This document shows positions 38,606 to 49,741 of a DNA stretch of 64,000 nt, piece by piece (positions within the stretch are counted from its first letter, which is position 1; each line of letters begins with the position of its first letter). The DNA is from Allobosea sp. 67-29 (GTDB lineage: Bacteria > Pseudomonadota > Alphaproteobacteria > Rhizobiales > Beijerinckiaceae), in NCBI RefSeq assembly GCF_001898115.1, contig NZ_MKSQ01000008.1, forward strand, positions 435,606-499,605. The letters run 5' to 3'. Made by a program: the position numbers and the translations under genes. Under the pieces are notes generated by a model, which ran no database searches, had not been told where the DNA came from, and saw nothing but the letters and a program-made list of their open reading frames with translations.

Positions 38606-39400
38606 ATGGACAGCACCGATGTCGCCGCCTGCTGGGAGGCCAACGCCGAAACCTGGACGCGCCATGCGCGCGCCGGCTACGACCTCTATCGCGACGCGTT
38701 GAACACGCCGATGTTCCTGGCGAACCTGCCACTCATCGAGGGCCTGAAAGGCCTCGACATCGGCTGCGGCGAAGGCTCGAACACGCGCAAGCTCGCCGAG
38801 CGCGGCGCGCGGATGACGGCAGTCGACATCGCGCCGACCTTCATCCGCCACGCGCGAGTGGCGGAGGCGGCGGCACCCCTTGGCATCACCTATCTGGAGG
38901 GCGACGGCACCGCCCTGCCCTTCGCTGGCGAGAGCTTCGACTTCGCCACCGCCTTCATGTCGCTGATGGACATGCCGCGGCAGGACCATGCCCTGGCGGA
39001 GGCGCAGCGGGTGCTCAAGCCCGGCGGCTTCGTGCAGTTCTCGATCCTGCATCCCTGCTTCGCCCCGCCTTATCGCAAGGTGCTGCGTGAGGCGGATGGC
39101 CGCGTCCGCGCCATCGAGGTCGGCCGCTATTTCGACGGCGTCGACGGCGAGATGGAGACCTGGCGCTTCGGCGCTGCCCCGGCCGAGGTCAGGGCCAGCG
39201 TCGAGCCCTTCCGCGTGCCGCGTTTCCATCGCACGCTGGGCGAATGGGTTGCGATGATCGTCGCCGCCGGGCTGGCGATCGAGCATATGGGCGAGCCGCG
39301 CGTCGATGCCGAGACCGCGCGGACGACGCCCTATCTGGCCGATACCCATGTCGCGCCGCTGTTCCTGCATATCCGTGCCCGCAAGGGCGCGACGGCCTGA
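38606..39400 (+). CDS. Class I SAM-dependent methyltransferase
   Basis: LKGLDIGCGEGSNTRKLAERGARMTAVDIAPTFIRHAR. Confidence 0.92.
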   Translation: MDSTDVAACWEANAETWTRHARAGYDLYRDALNTPMFLANLPLIEGLKGLDIGCGEGSNTRKLAERGARMTAVDIAPTFIRHARVAEAAAPLGITYLEGDGTALPFAGESFDFATAFMSLMDMPRQDHALAEAQRVLKPGGFVQFSILHPCFAPPYRKVLREADGRVRAIEVGRYFDGVDGEMETWRFGAAPAEVRASVEPFRVPRFHRTLGEWVAMIVAAGLAIEHMGEPRVDAETARTTPYLADTHVAPLFLHIRARKGATA

Positions 39401-39417
39401 ACGGGGCGCGGCTGCCC

Positions 39418-41193
<1,776 letters not shown>

Positions 41194-41332
41194 CGATCAG
41201 TCTCCCTGGGAGCGGCGCGAGCTGAGAGCGGCGGCCGCCCGCTTTTACCGTTGCCGCGATGGTAGCGAGGAACTATCGCCTATGCCACGCAAGCCAAGCC
41301 CGACCTTCGTTCCGTGTCGCGGCCGTCAGTTA

Positions 41333-41346
41333 GTTTATATATAAAC
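41333..41346. promoter_or_regulatory. 14-bp perfect AT-rich palindrome GTTTATATATAAAC upstream of tsaC/Sua5
   Basis: Self-complementary as read; 20 bp before the 41367 start, in the divergent acyl-CoA dehydrogenase/tsaC intergenic region. Confidence 0.6.
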
Positions 41347-41366
41347 CATACCCGGTCAATCGCGCC

Positions 41367-42350
41367 TTGAACCAGTCTCCTTCCGCTCCCCGCCAGACGA
41401 AGCTCCTTGCAGCGGATGCCGTCGGCATCGCGGAGGCGGCCGAGCTGCTGCGGGCCGGCGGGCTCGTCGCCCTGCCGACCGAGACGGTGTACGGGCTTGC
41501 GGCGGATGCGACCTCCGGAACCGCCGTCGCCGGCATCTACGCCGCGAAAGAACGGCCGAGCTTCAACCCGCTGATCTCGCATCTCCCCGATCTGGCAAGC
41601 GCCCGTCGTCAGGGGCTGTTCGACGCCAACGCACTGGCGCTGGCGCAGAACTTCTGGCCGGGGCCGCTGACGCTGGTGGTGCCGGCCTCTCCCGGCTGCA
41701 CGGTGAGCGAGCTGGCGCGGGCCGGCCTCGCAACGGTAGCGCTGCGCGTGCCGGCACATCCCGTCGCGCATGCGGTTCTCGCGGCGGCGGGGCGGCCGAT
41801 CGCGGCGCCCTCGGCCAATCGCTCCGGCCGGATCAGTGCGACGAGCGCCGAAGATGCGCTTGCCGATCTCGGCGGACGCATCGACGCCGTGCTCGATGCC
41901 GGCCCGACCGAGGTCGGCGTCGAATCGACCGTCGTCTCCTGCCTTGACGGCGCGCCACGCCTGCTGCGCCCAGGCGGCGTGCCGCGCGAGGCGATCGAGC
42001 ATGTCATCGGCCGCCCGCTCGTCATCGCGGGCGATGCCGGGCATGCGCCGATCTCGCCCGGGATGCTCGCTTCCCACTATGCCCCGGCGGCGCGGGTCAG
42101 GCTCGACGCCGAGGCACCGCAGCCGGGGGAGGCCTGGCTCGGCTTCGGACCCGACGGGAACGACGATCATCCGCAGGCCCTCAATCTGAGCCCGAGCGGC
42201 GACCTGCGCGAGGCGGCGAGCCATCTCTTCGGATATTTGCGGCGGCTCGATACGCTCGGGCCGAGCGCCATCGCGGTCGCGCGCATCCCCGAGCAGGGGC
42301 TGGGCGAGGCGATCAACGACCGGCTGCGCCGGGCCGCCGCGCCGCGCTGA
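41367..42350 (+). CDS. tsaC: L-threonylcarbamoyladenylate synthase (Sua5/TsaC)
   Basis: LRAGGLVALPTETVYGLAADA, KERPSFNPLISH, WPGPLTLV, SANRSGRISAT; C-terminal Sua5 domain (PGMLASHYAP). Confidence 0.95.
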   Translation: MNQSPSAPRQTKLLAADAVGIAEAAELLRAGGLVALPTETVYGLAADATSGTAVAGIYAAKERPSFNPLISHLPDLASARRQGLFDANALALAQNFWPGPLTLVVPASPGCTVSELARAGLATVALRVPAHPVAHAVLAAAGRPIAAPSANRSGRISATSAEDALADLGGRIDAVLDAGPTEVGVESTVVSCLDGAPRLLRPGGVPREAIEHVIGRPLVIAGDAGHAPISPGMLASHYAPAARVRLDAEAPQPGEAWLGFGPDGNDDHPQALNLSPSGDLREAASHLFGYLRRLDTLGPSAIAVARIPEQGLGEAINDRLRRAAAPR

Positions 42351-42410
42351 CCGGTCGCGTCCGTTCGGGCCATATTGTTCGGCGCCTCGCCCGGATCTGA
42401 ACACCAGCAG

Positions 42411-42426
42411 CTTGCATGAATGCAAG
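42411..42426. promoter_or_regulatory. Inverted repeat CTTGCAT-ga-ATGCAAG upstream of LysR gene
   Basis: 7-bp perfect arms, 2-nt spacer; 36 bp upstream of the preferred ATG. Confidence 0.5.
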
Positions 42427-42462
42427 ATATCGGCTTGCGTGCCGGCAGGAGAAAATGCGCCG

Positions 42463-43365
42463 ATGTCTTCCAAGCTCGCCTGGGACGATTTCCGTCTGGT
42501 CAAGGCCATCACTGACCATGGCGGGTTGACGGGGGCGGCCGCGGCGCTTTCGGTCAATCATTCCACCGTGTTCCGACGCCTCGGGCAGATCGAGGAGCTG
42601 GTCGGCATGCCCCTCTTCGAGCGCCGCAAGACCGGTTATGTCGCGACCGTGGCCGGTGCCGAGATGGCCTCGCTGGCCGGGCGCATGGAGGAGGACGTCA
42701 CCGCCTTCTCACGCCGCCTCGCCGGCCGGGACGTCGCTCCCTCGGGCGAGATCAGGGTGACGACGACCGACACGCTCCATCTCCATCTGCTCCTGCCGAT
42801 CTTCGCCGGTTTCCGGCGGGAGCATCCGGCGATCCGGCTCGATGTGGTGATCGGGAATCAGGCGCTCAACCTGTCCAAGCGCGATGCCGACGTCGCCATC
42901 CGTGCGAGCGATACGCCGGGCGAGACGCTGGTCGGCCGGCGCGTGGCGACGCTGGCCTGGGCGATCTACGGCCGCGCGGACGAAGAGATGGCGGCCGAGA
43001 CCGCCGACCCGGCGGCACTCTACAGACGCGACTGGGTGGCGCTCGGCGACCAGCTCTCGCATGTCAAGGCGGCGCGCTTCGTGCGCGAGCACGTCGCGCC
43101 CGAGCAGATCGCGCTGAAGAGCTCGGCGGTGCTCGGCATCACCGAGGCGGTCGAGCTCGGGCTGGGCATCGGCCCCCTGCCCTGCTTCATCGCCGACCGG
43201 CGGCCGGGGCTCATGCGCCTGATGCCGCCCAACCCCGATTTCGCAACCGGGCTCTGGGTGCTGACCCATCCCGACATCCGCCACGTCCCGCGCGTGCGGG
43301 CGTTCATGGACTACTGCAGCAACGAGCTGATGCGGCACCGGCCCTTGATCGAGGGTGGCGCCTAG
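42463..43365 (+). CDS. LysR family transcriptional regulator
   Basis: WDDFRLVKAITDHGGLTGAAAALSVNHSTVFRRLGQIEELVGMPLFERRKTGYVATVAG. Confidence 0.92.
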   Translation: MSSKLAWDDFRLVKAITDHGGLTGAAAALSVNHSTVFRRLGQIEELVGMPLFERRKTGYVATVAGAEMASLAGRMEEDVTAFSRRLAGRDVAPSGEIRVTTTDTLHLHLLLPIFAGFRREHPAIRLDVVIGNQALNLSKRDADVAIRASDTPGETLVGRRVATLAWAIYGRADEEMAAETADPAALYRRDWVALGDQLSHVKAARFVREHVAPEQIALKSSAVLGITEAVELGLGIGPLPCFIADRRPGLMRLMPPNPDFATGLWVLTHPDIRHVPRVRAFMDYCSNELMRHRPLIEGGA

Positions 43366-43458
43366 ACGATCGCGCGAGTGTTCCGACGCGATCACGACGA
43401 GCTGTCTTATTGTTCGTGCGTTGGATGTGTTCCGAGTCGTGGACTTGCCGCCCGATCT

Positions 43459-44445
43459 CTAGCCGATCTCGACGACGACGCGGCCCTTGACCTTGCCTTC
43501 GACGATCGCCTTGCCGGTCTCGATGACGTCCTCCAGCGGGATCGTCGTGGTCATGGCGGCGAGCTTGTCACGGTCGAGATCGGCCGCGAGACGCTGCCAG
43601 GCCTCGAGACGGCGGGGCTTGGGACACATCACCGAATCGACCCCGAGAAGCGCAACGCCACGCAGGATGAAGGGTGCGACCGAGGCCGGCAGGTCCATGC
43701 CCTGCGCCAGGCCGCATGCCGCGATGGCACCGCCGTACTTCGTCATCGAGAGCAGGTTGGCCAGCGTGTGCGAGCCGACGGCGTCGACACCTGCAATCCA
43801 ACGCTCCTTGCCGAGCGGGCGGCCAGGCTGGGACAATTCGTTGCGGTCGATGATCTCGGATGCGCCCAACCCCTTGAGATAGTCCGCCTCCTCCGCACGT
43901 CCGGTCGAGGCGATGACATGCCAGCCGGCCTTGGCGAGCAGTGCGATCGCGACCGAGCCGACGCCGCCGGCCGCGCCGGTGACCACGACGGGACCATCCG
44001 CGGGCTTGAGGCCGTATCGCTCCAGCGCCAGCACGCAGAGCATCGCAGTATAGCCGGCCGTGCCGATCGCCATCGCCTCGGCAGGCGTGAGTCCCGCCGG
44101 CAGCGGCACCAGCCAATCGCCCTTGACGCGGCTCTTCTGGGCATAGGCGCCGAGATGCGTCTCACCCGTACCCCAGCCGTTCAGCACGACGAGATCGCCC
44201 GGCTTGAAATCGGGATGCTCGGAGGTCTCGACGCGGCCGGCGAAATCGATGCCCGGGATCATCGGCCAGCGGCGCACCACCGGCGCCTTGCCGCTGATCG
44301 CGAGCCCGTCCTTGTAGTTCACCGTCGAATGCGTGACGCGGACGGTGACGTCGCCTTCCATCAGATCGCTCTCGGCGAAATCGGCGAAGGCGAGGCTCGG
44401 CCCCGTCTCGCCCTTCGTCGCCACAAGGGCCCTGAATGTCGTCAT
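43459..44445 (-). CDS. MDR family quinone/acrylyl-CoA reductase (YhdH/AcuI)
   Basis: [58 protein letters not shown]. Confidence 0.95.
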   Translation of the reverse strand: MTTFRALVATKGETGPSLAFADFAESDLMEGDVTVRVTHSTVNYKDGLAISGKAPVVRRWPMIPGIDFAGRVETSEHPDFKPGDLVVLNGWGTGETHLGAYAQKSRVKGDWLVPLPAGLTPAEAMAIGTAGYTAMLCVLALERYGLKPADGPVVVTGAAGGVGSVAIALLAKAGWHVIASTGRAEEADYLKGLGASEIIDRNELSQPGRPLGKERWIAGVDAVGSHTLANLLSMTKYGGAIAACGLAQGMDLPASVAPFILRGVALLGVDSVMCPKPRRLEAWQRLAADLDRDKLAAMTTTIPLEDVIETGKAIVEGKVKGRVVVEIG

Positions 44446-44588
44446 CGCCGTCTCCCTGGATCGTCCGCGTCAGAGAACAGCGGCCCGGACGCCGACGCAA
44501 GCCGGTTCTCCTCCGTTTGACGGACGTCCGCCGATCGGTGGCCGCCCTAGCATGCCGGCATTCCCGGCTGCACTGAAAGGCCGCATGC

Positions 44589-45416
44589 ATGGTTGCCGTC
44601 ACCTTCGACAGCTACCCACCCTGGCAGCAGATCGACGACTACGCCAACATTGCGGTCACGACCACCGCCGGCACCCTGACGGCCGCGGTCACGGAATATC
44701 GCTGTCTCAAGAAATTCGCTCACGGCGCCCGCGGCTGCGACGATGCGCTGTCGGTCAAGGACGCGCTGCTCCAGACCCACAAGGAGGTTCTCAAGGCCTT
44801 CGGCGGCGGTCAGAACATCGTCGACATCTTCACCGGCAAGGCCAGCGTGGCGACCATCGCCAGGGGGCTCGGCGCCGTCTTCGAGTACCGGCGTCCCTTC
44901 GTCGAGAAATACATCAAGTCGCCGGACCCGAACCGGCGCAAGGCCGCGGAGATTCTCGCCACGCCTTCGACGGACGTGCTCGCGCGCTTCGCCTACGCCT
45001 TCATCGGGCTCGACTGCAACGGCTTCGTCGGCAACTACCTCCGGCAATTCCCGTCGCTCGCCGGGCTGACAGAGCAACATGCCCCGAGCCAGTGGTACAA
45101 GTCGCTGCCGGCCGCAAACTTCAGGAAGAACGTCGCGGAGTTCGAAGTCGGCGATGTCGTGATCGCCTCCAACTTCGCGCATATCGGCGTCGTCGATTCG
45201 CCCGGCCACTACAACCAGGTCGATATCGCGCAGAGTGGCGGCAAGATCATGTACAGCAGCCACAAGATCACCAAGGGATCGGTCAAGGACCGCGGCACAC
45301 TCTTCACCATCGACAAGCCGAGCGGCGGCTTCGCCGGCTGCCCGACCGTCTACGTGGCGCGCGCGGTATCGAACACCGCCCACGGCCATGTCGCAGGCTA
45401 TGAGGCAAGGGGCTGA
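44589..45416 (+). CDS. Uncharacterised protein with NlpC/P60-like Cys/His motifs
   Basis: FIGLDCNGFVGNYLRQFP and FEVGDVVIASNFAHIGVVDS resemble the DCSGxV...GDxxxF...HVGIY pattern; no signal peptide seen. Confidence 0.65.
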   Translation: MVAVTFDSYPPWQQIDDYANIAVTTTAGTLTAAVTEYRCLKKFAHGARGCDDALSVKDALLQTHKEVLKAFGGGQNIVDIFTGKASVATIARGLGAVFEYRRPFVEKYIKSPDPNRRKAAEILATPSTDVLARFAYAFIGLDCNGFVGNYLRQFPSLAGLTEQHAPSQWYKSLPAANFRKNVAEFEVGDVVIASNFAHIGVVDSPGHYNQVDIAQSGGKIMYSSHKITKGSVKDRGTLFTIDKPSGGFAGCPTVYVARAVSNTAHGHVAGYEARG

Positions 45417-45460
45417 GCCGGACCTGCCGGCCGGCTCAGCCGACGCGGATGCGCAGCGCC

Positions 45461-46693
45461 TCAGGCGGGCTGTGCGGCGGAGCGCTCGACCGGCCGCTCG
45501 ACGATCGGCAGGTTGATCAGCGCCGAGGCGACGCCGAGCGCGACCGAAAGCCACCAGACGAACTGATAGTTGCCCATCGACTCGTAGAGCACGCCGCCGA
45601 GCCAGACACCGAGGAAGCCGCCGACCTGATGCGAGAAGAAGGCGAAGCCATAGAGCATCGCCATGTATTTGGTGCCGAACATCAGCATCACCAGCGAGGA
45701 GGTCGGCGGCACTGTGGAGAGCCAGAACAGCCCGATGACCACACCGAAGGTCAGCGCCGTCAGCGGGCTCGCCGGGATCAGGATGAAGGCGGCGATCGCC
45801 ACCGCGCGCCCCAGATAGATCCAGGCGAGCAGATGGCGCTTCGGCATCCGCGTCGAGAGCCAGCCCGACGAGAGCGAGCCGACCGCATTGGCGAGGCCGA
45901 TCACCGCGAGCGTCCAGCCGCCGACCCAGGCCGGCAGGCCGGCATCCTTCAGATAGGCCGGCATATGCACCGTGATGAAGGCGAGCTGGAAGCCGCAGGT
46001 GAAGAAGCCGAGCACGAGCAGGACGTAGCTGCGGTGCTTGAAGGCCTCGCCCAGCGCCTGCACGATGGTCTGGTTCGGCAGATTGGGTGCGGCGGCACCG
46101 GCCGCAGCGCCGGTCTTGCGCGTCGCCATGACGATCGAGATCGGCAGGATCGGCAGCAGCGTGAAGGCGAAGACGACCAGCGCCTGCTGCCAGCCCAGCG
46201 TATCGATCAGGATGTTGCCGATCGGCGGGAACAGGAACTGGCCGAAGGAGCCGGCGGCCGTGCCGGCGCCGAAGGCCATCGGACGCCACTGCTCCGGCAG
46301 CAGCTTGCCGAAGGCGGCGAGCACGAGGTTGAACGAGCAGGCCGAGAGACCGAAGCCGATCAGCACGCCTGCGCCGAGATGGAGCTGCAGCGGCGACGTG
46401 GCATAGGCCATCGTCACGAGGCCAGCTGCATAGAGCAGCGCGCCGACGCAGAGCACGCGGACCGTGCCGTAGCGGTCGGCGATCGCACCAGCGAAGGGCG
46501 CGCCGAGCCCCCAGAGCAGGTTCTGGATCGCCAGCGCCAGGCTGAAGGTATCACGGCCCCAGTGGAACTGGACCGTCATCGGAATCTGGAACAGGCCGGC
46601 GCTGGCGCGCGGACCGAAGGTGATGAGCGCGATCAGGCAGCCTGCCGCGACGACGATCTCCGGTGCGTAGCTGCGGGCCGGATTGGAGCTCAT
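45461..46693 (-). CDS. MFS transporter (OFA/monocarboxylate-like)
   Basis: 12-TM protein, e.g. FGPRASAGLFQIPMTVQFHWGRDTFSLALAIQNLLWGLGAPFAGAIADRYG. Confidence 0.92.
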   Translation of the reverse strand: MSSNPARSYAPEIVVAAGCLIALITFGPRASAGLFQIPMTVQFHWGRDTFSLALAIQNLLWGLGAPFAGAIADRYGTVRVLCVGALLYAAGLVTMAYATSPLQLHLGAGVLIGFGLSACSFNLVLAAFGKLLPEQWRPMAFGAGTAAGSFGQFLFPPIGNILIDTLGWQQALVVFAFTLLPILPISIVMATRKTGAAAGAAAPNLPNQTIVQALGEAFKHRSYVLLVLGFFTCGFQLAFITVHMPAYLKDAGLPAWVGGWTLAVIGLANAVGSLSSGWLSTRMPKRHLLAWIYLGRAVAIAAFILIPASPLTALTFGVVIGLFWLSTVPPTSSLVMLMFGTKYMAMLYGFAFFSHQVGGFLGVWLGGVLYESMGNYQFVWWLSVALGVASALINLPIVERPVERSAAQPA

Positions 46694-46917
46694 GGATCTC
46701 TCCGAAGGCTGGAATGTGTGGTTACACGTTAGCGACTCGCCCTTGCCGCAACCAGCGCGTTTTCGTGAAATCCGGCATCACAGACCGATATGGACCGGCG
46801 CCGACGCAGCGGCGTTAACCGGCGCTCAACCTTACCGAGGCGATAACGGATTCCAACGAAGGCCCCGGGAATCGCCGGCCGTCTTCGGTTCCGTGTCGCC
46901 GGGACGGGTGCGTCGCT

Positions 46918-48216
46918 TTGAGTCATTTGCGTCTTCACAGACGGAAACGTGGAGGTCGGGCGCCGGGACTGCGCTGGGCCGCGGCAACGGCAGCGCCCTG
47001 GGCGCTCTCGGTCGGGCTGCTGGTGTCCTTCACCGCGTCGGCCGGTCAGAATTTCGGGCCGAACGGCCTGCCCTCCAGCGCGATCCCGCGCGTCGCTCCC
47101 GGCCCGGCATCGGCCCTGGCCGAAGGACCCTCCATGCTGGTGGCGGCAAGCGCGTTCCGCCTGCCCGGCCTCGCGCTGACTTCCGCCATCGTGCGGACGA
47201 GCCTGTCGTTCGAGGATCCCGAACGGCGTATCGTGGTCGACCCGCGCCAGCCCCGCGAGGATATGAAGCGCTCGGTGACGAACTTCCCGGAGGTCGACCG
47301 CACCGCCAAGGGCGACATGCTGCCGAGCCTGCGGCCGGGCCTGTCCGGGCATCCATCGGTCGAGCTGGAGGCCGTCGTCTTCGGCGAGACACAGCCCCGG
47401 CTGATCTCGGGCGGCTTCTCGATCGACGCGATGCGCGCCGCCGAGGCCGTCGAGGGACCGCCGAGCGGTTTCGAGCCCTACCCGATCGACGAAGGACTGA
47501 CCGACCCGGCGCTGTCCGATTCCTCGCCGGTCTCGCTGAAGCCGAAGATCACCTCCGCCCGGCAGGCCGAGCTCTATCTCGACAGCATCGACGGGTCCTC
47601 GCCTTCGGTTCCGGCCGCGCGGCAACGCGATTCCGCGACGCCGCACTCGGCCATCGCCATGGCCGAACTGACGCCGCCCGCCCTGCCCGCGCATGGCGCG
47701 CAGCCGGCGGCGCGCATCACCTTGGCCTCCGCGCCGGCGACCCGCGACCTGCGGCTTGCGGCGCCGGGCGAACGACAGAGCTATGCCGGGCTGATCGCGC
47801 CCGAGAACATGGCACGCGAGCAGCGCTGCCTGGCCGAGGCGGTCTATTTCGAGGCGCGCTCGGAATCGGCCGAGGGCCAGGCCGCCGTCGCGCAGGTCGT
47901 GCTCAACCGGGTCAAGAGCGGGCTGTACCCCGCGAGCGTCTGCGGCACGGTCTATCAGAACGCCAACCGCTACCTGTCCTGCCAGTTCACCTTCGCCTGC
48001 GAGGGCAAGTCCCTGCGCATCACGGAGCCGGGCCCCTGGCGCGATGCGGTGCGGATCGCCCGCGAGGTCTACGAAGGCCAGACCTATCTGGCCGAGGTCG
48101 GCGCCTCGACCCATTATCACGCCCGCTACGTCAGGCCCTACTGGGCGAAGCGGCTGAAGAAGATGGACACCATCGGCCAGCACGTCTTCTACCAGCTTCG
48201 GCCCGGGCAGACCTGA
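46918..48216 (+). CDS. SleB/CwlJ-type cell wall hydrolase with N-terminal TM and long linker
   Basis: C-terminal CLAEAVYFEARSESAEGQAAVAQVVLNRVKSGLYPASVCGTVYQNANRYLSCQFTFACEGK. Start (TTG) uncertain. Confidence 0.88.
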   Translation: MSHLRLHRRKRGGRAPGLRWAAATAAPWALSVGLLVSFTASAGQNFGPNGLPSSAIPRVAPGPASALAEGPSMLVAASAFRLPGLALTSAIVRTSLSFEDPERRIVVDPRQPREDMKRSVTNFPEVDRTAKGDMLPSLRPGLSGHPSVELEAVVFGETQPRLISGGFSIDAMRAAEAVEGPPSGFEPYPIDEGLTDPALSDSSPVSLKPKITSARQAELYLDSIDGSSPSVPAARQRDSATPHSAIAMAELTPPALPAHGAQPAARITLASAPATRDLRLAAPGERQSYAGLIAPENMAREQRCLAEAVYFEARSESAEGQAAVAQVVLNRVKSGLYPASVCGTVYQNANRYLSCQFTFACEGKSLRITEPGPWRDAVRIAREVYEGQTYLAEVGASTHYHARYVRPYWAKRLKKMDTIGQHVFYQLRPGQT

Positions 48217-48396
48217 TCGGTAAAATGCCAATGATTTCCTTCATCTGCCGGCAATCTGGATGAAGGACGCCGCGCTCGTGGGCGTGGTTAATTTTACCTT
48301 GTTTTAGCGTTTACCTTGCGTTCATCACCCCGAGCGGGCTTCCTGACCACGACGAACGGCGCGACAGCCGCCGGAACCGACAGGTCAAGGTCCAAC

Positions 48397-48990
48397 ATGG
48401 TGCGAACGCTTTCTTCGCGGCGCCTCGTCGCCGCCTCGGCATTCACGACCGCAGTTCTGCTCGGCGCCGGCGCAGCGCAGGCGGGCGGCTGCCATGGCTC
48501 GGCCTGCTACAACCTCGTCGACACCCCGCCGGTCTACGGCACGATCGACGAGACCTATCAGGTTCGGCCCGCACAGGTTCAGCGCCATGTCGTCCCGGCT
48601 GAATACGAGACCGTGACCGACACCGTGATGATTGCTCCGGCGCGGCAGATCCCGCACTACCGGGCCGCCGTCTACGACACCGTCACCGAAAAAGTGCTGA
48701 TCGCGCCCGCGACGCGGCGCTGGGAGGTGACCCGCGACGCGTGGGGCAACACGGTCGGATGCTGGGTCGATGTGCCCGCGCAGTACGGTTACCAGAGTCG
48801 CCGGGTCGAGGTTTCGCCGGCCTCCGTCGAATATGAGACGGTTCCTGCCGTCTACACGCAGCGTCAGCGCAAGGTGATGGTGCGCCCCACCCAGGTCGTG
48901 CGGGAGGAGATTCCCGCCGCCTATGCGACACGGCAGCGCCAGGTTCTGGTCAGCCCCGGCTCGCAGTACTGGTCCCGCGCCCGCTACTGA
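48397..48990 (+). CDS. Secreted protein with degenerate Y-x-TV-x3-V-x-V-x-PA repeats
   Basis: Signal peptide then YETVTDTVMIAPA / YDTVTEKVLIAPA / RRVEVSPASVEYETVPA / RKVMVRPTQ / RQVLVSPGS. Confidence 0.75.
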   Translation: MVRTLSSRRLVAASAFTTAVLLGAGAAQAGGCHGSACYNLVDTPPVYGTIDETYQVRPAQVQRHVVPAEYETVTDTVMIAPARQIPHYRAAVYDTVTEKVLIAPATRRWEVTRDAWGNTVGCWVDVPAQYGYQSRRVEVSPASVEYETVPAVYTQRQRKVMVRPTQVVREEIPAAYATRQRQVLVSPGSQYWSRARY

Positions 48991-49046
48991 GCGCGGTCCC
49001 GCAGAGTTTCACGCAGACCCTTTATCCACGGAACGACCACTTTCAG

Positions 49047-49071
49047 CCCCGGCTTCGCGCCGGGGTTTTTT
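49047..49071 (+). terminator. Rho-independent terminator
   Basis: CCCCGGC-TTCGC-GCCGGGG followed by TTTTTT. Confidence 0.92.
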
Positions 49072-49105
49072 CTTGCGGCTTCGGGGTCCGCACGGCGGCA
49101 GCCGC

Positions 49106-49375
49106 TCAGACGTAGCGCTCGCCGAGCAGCAGCACGCAGACGCCGATGACGAAGGCCAGGAAGCGAGCCGGCATGCCGACCAGCGTGCCGGGCGAGCGCC
49201 CGGCCGCATAGCCTGCCAGCAGTTCCACGAGGCCGAGGCCGAGCAGCACGATCGCGAAAGGCGGAAGGGCCCCGTCCCGCGCGACCACACCGGCCTTCAC
49301 GGCATAGGCGACGGCGGCACCCAGGACGGCACCAAGCGCGACGAAGAGAAGCTCGTTCCGCGACAGGCGCATCAC
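49106..49375 (-). CDS. Small membrane protein (about 3 TM)
   Basis: MMRLSRNELLFVALGAVLGAAVAYAVKAG...FLAFVIGVCVLLLGERYV; 5 bp downstream of infA. Confidence 0.65.
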   Translation of the reverse strand: MMRLSRNELLFVALGAVLGAAVAYAVKAGVVARDGALPPFAIVLLGLGLVELLAGYAAGRSPGTLVGMPARFLAFVIGVCVLLLGERYV

Positions 49376-49380
49376 AGCCG

Positions 49381-49650
49381 TCAGCGGCGGCGGAAATTCT
49401 GGCGCGGCGGGCCGCCCGGCGCCGGACCCGCCGTCTTCTGGCGGAAGTTGATGCGGCCACGGTCGAGATCGTAGGGCGACATCTCGACGATGACGCGGTC
49501 ACCGGCGATCGTACGGATGCGGTTCTTCTTCATCTTGCCGGCTGCATAGGCCAGGATCACGTGGTCATTGTCGAGCTTGACCCGATAGTTGCCGTCCGGG
49601 AGCACCTCGACCACCGTGCCGTCGAATTCAAGCAGTTCTTCTTTCGCCAT
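49381..49650 (-). CDS. infA: Translation initiation factor IF-1
   Basis: [70 protein letters not shown]. Confidence 0.96.
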   Translation of the reverse strand: MAKEELLEFDGTVVEVLPDGNYRVKLDNDHVILAYAAGKMKKNRIRTIAGDRVIVEMSPYDLDRGRINFRQKTAGPAPGGPPRQNFRRR

Positions 49651-49741
49651 CTGTCGTCCTTCGTGAGCCCTTGTGCGCAAAGGCGGGCCATCGTCCCGTC
49701 AGGATAACGAATGAGCCCGCCCTGTTCTGGCCGATTGCGCG

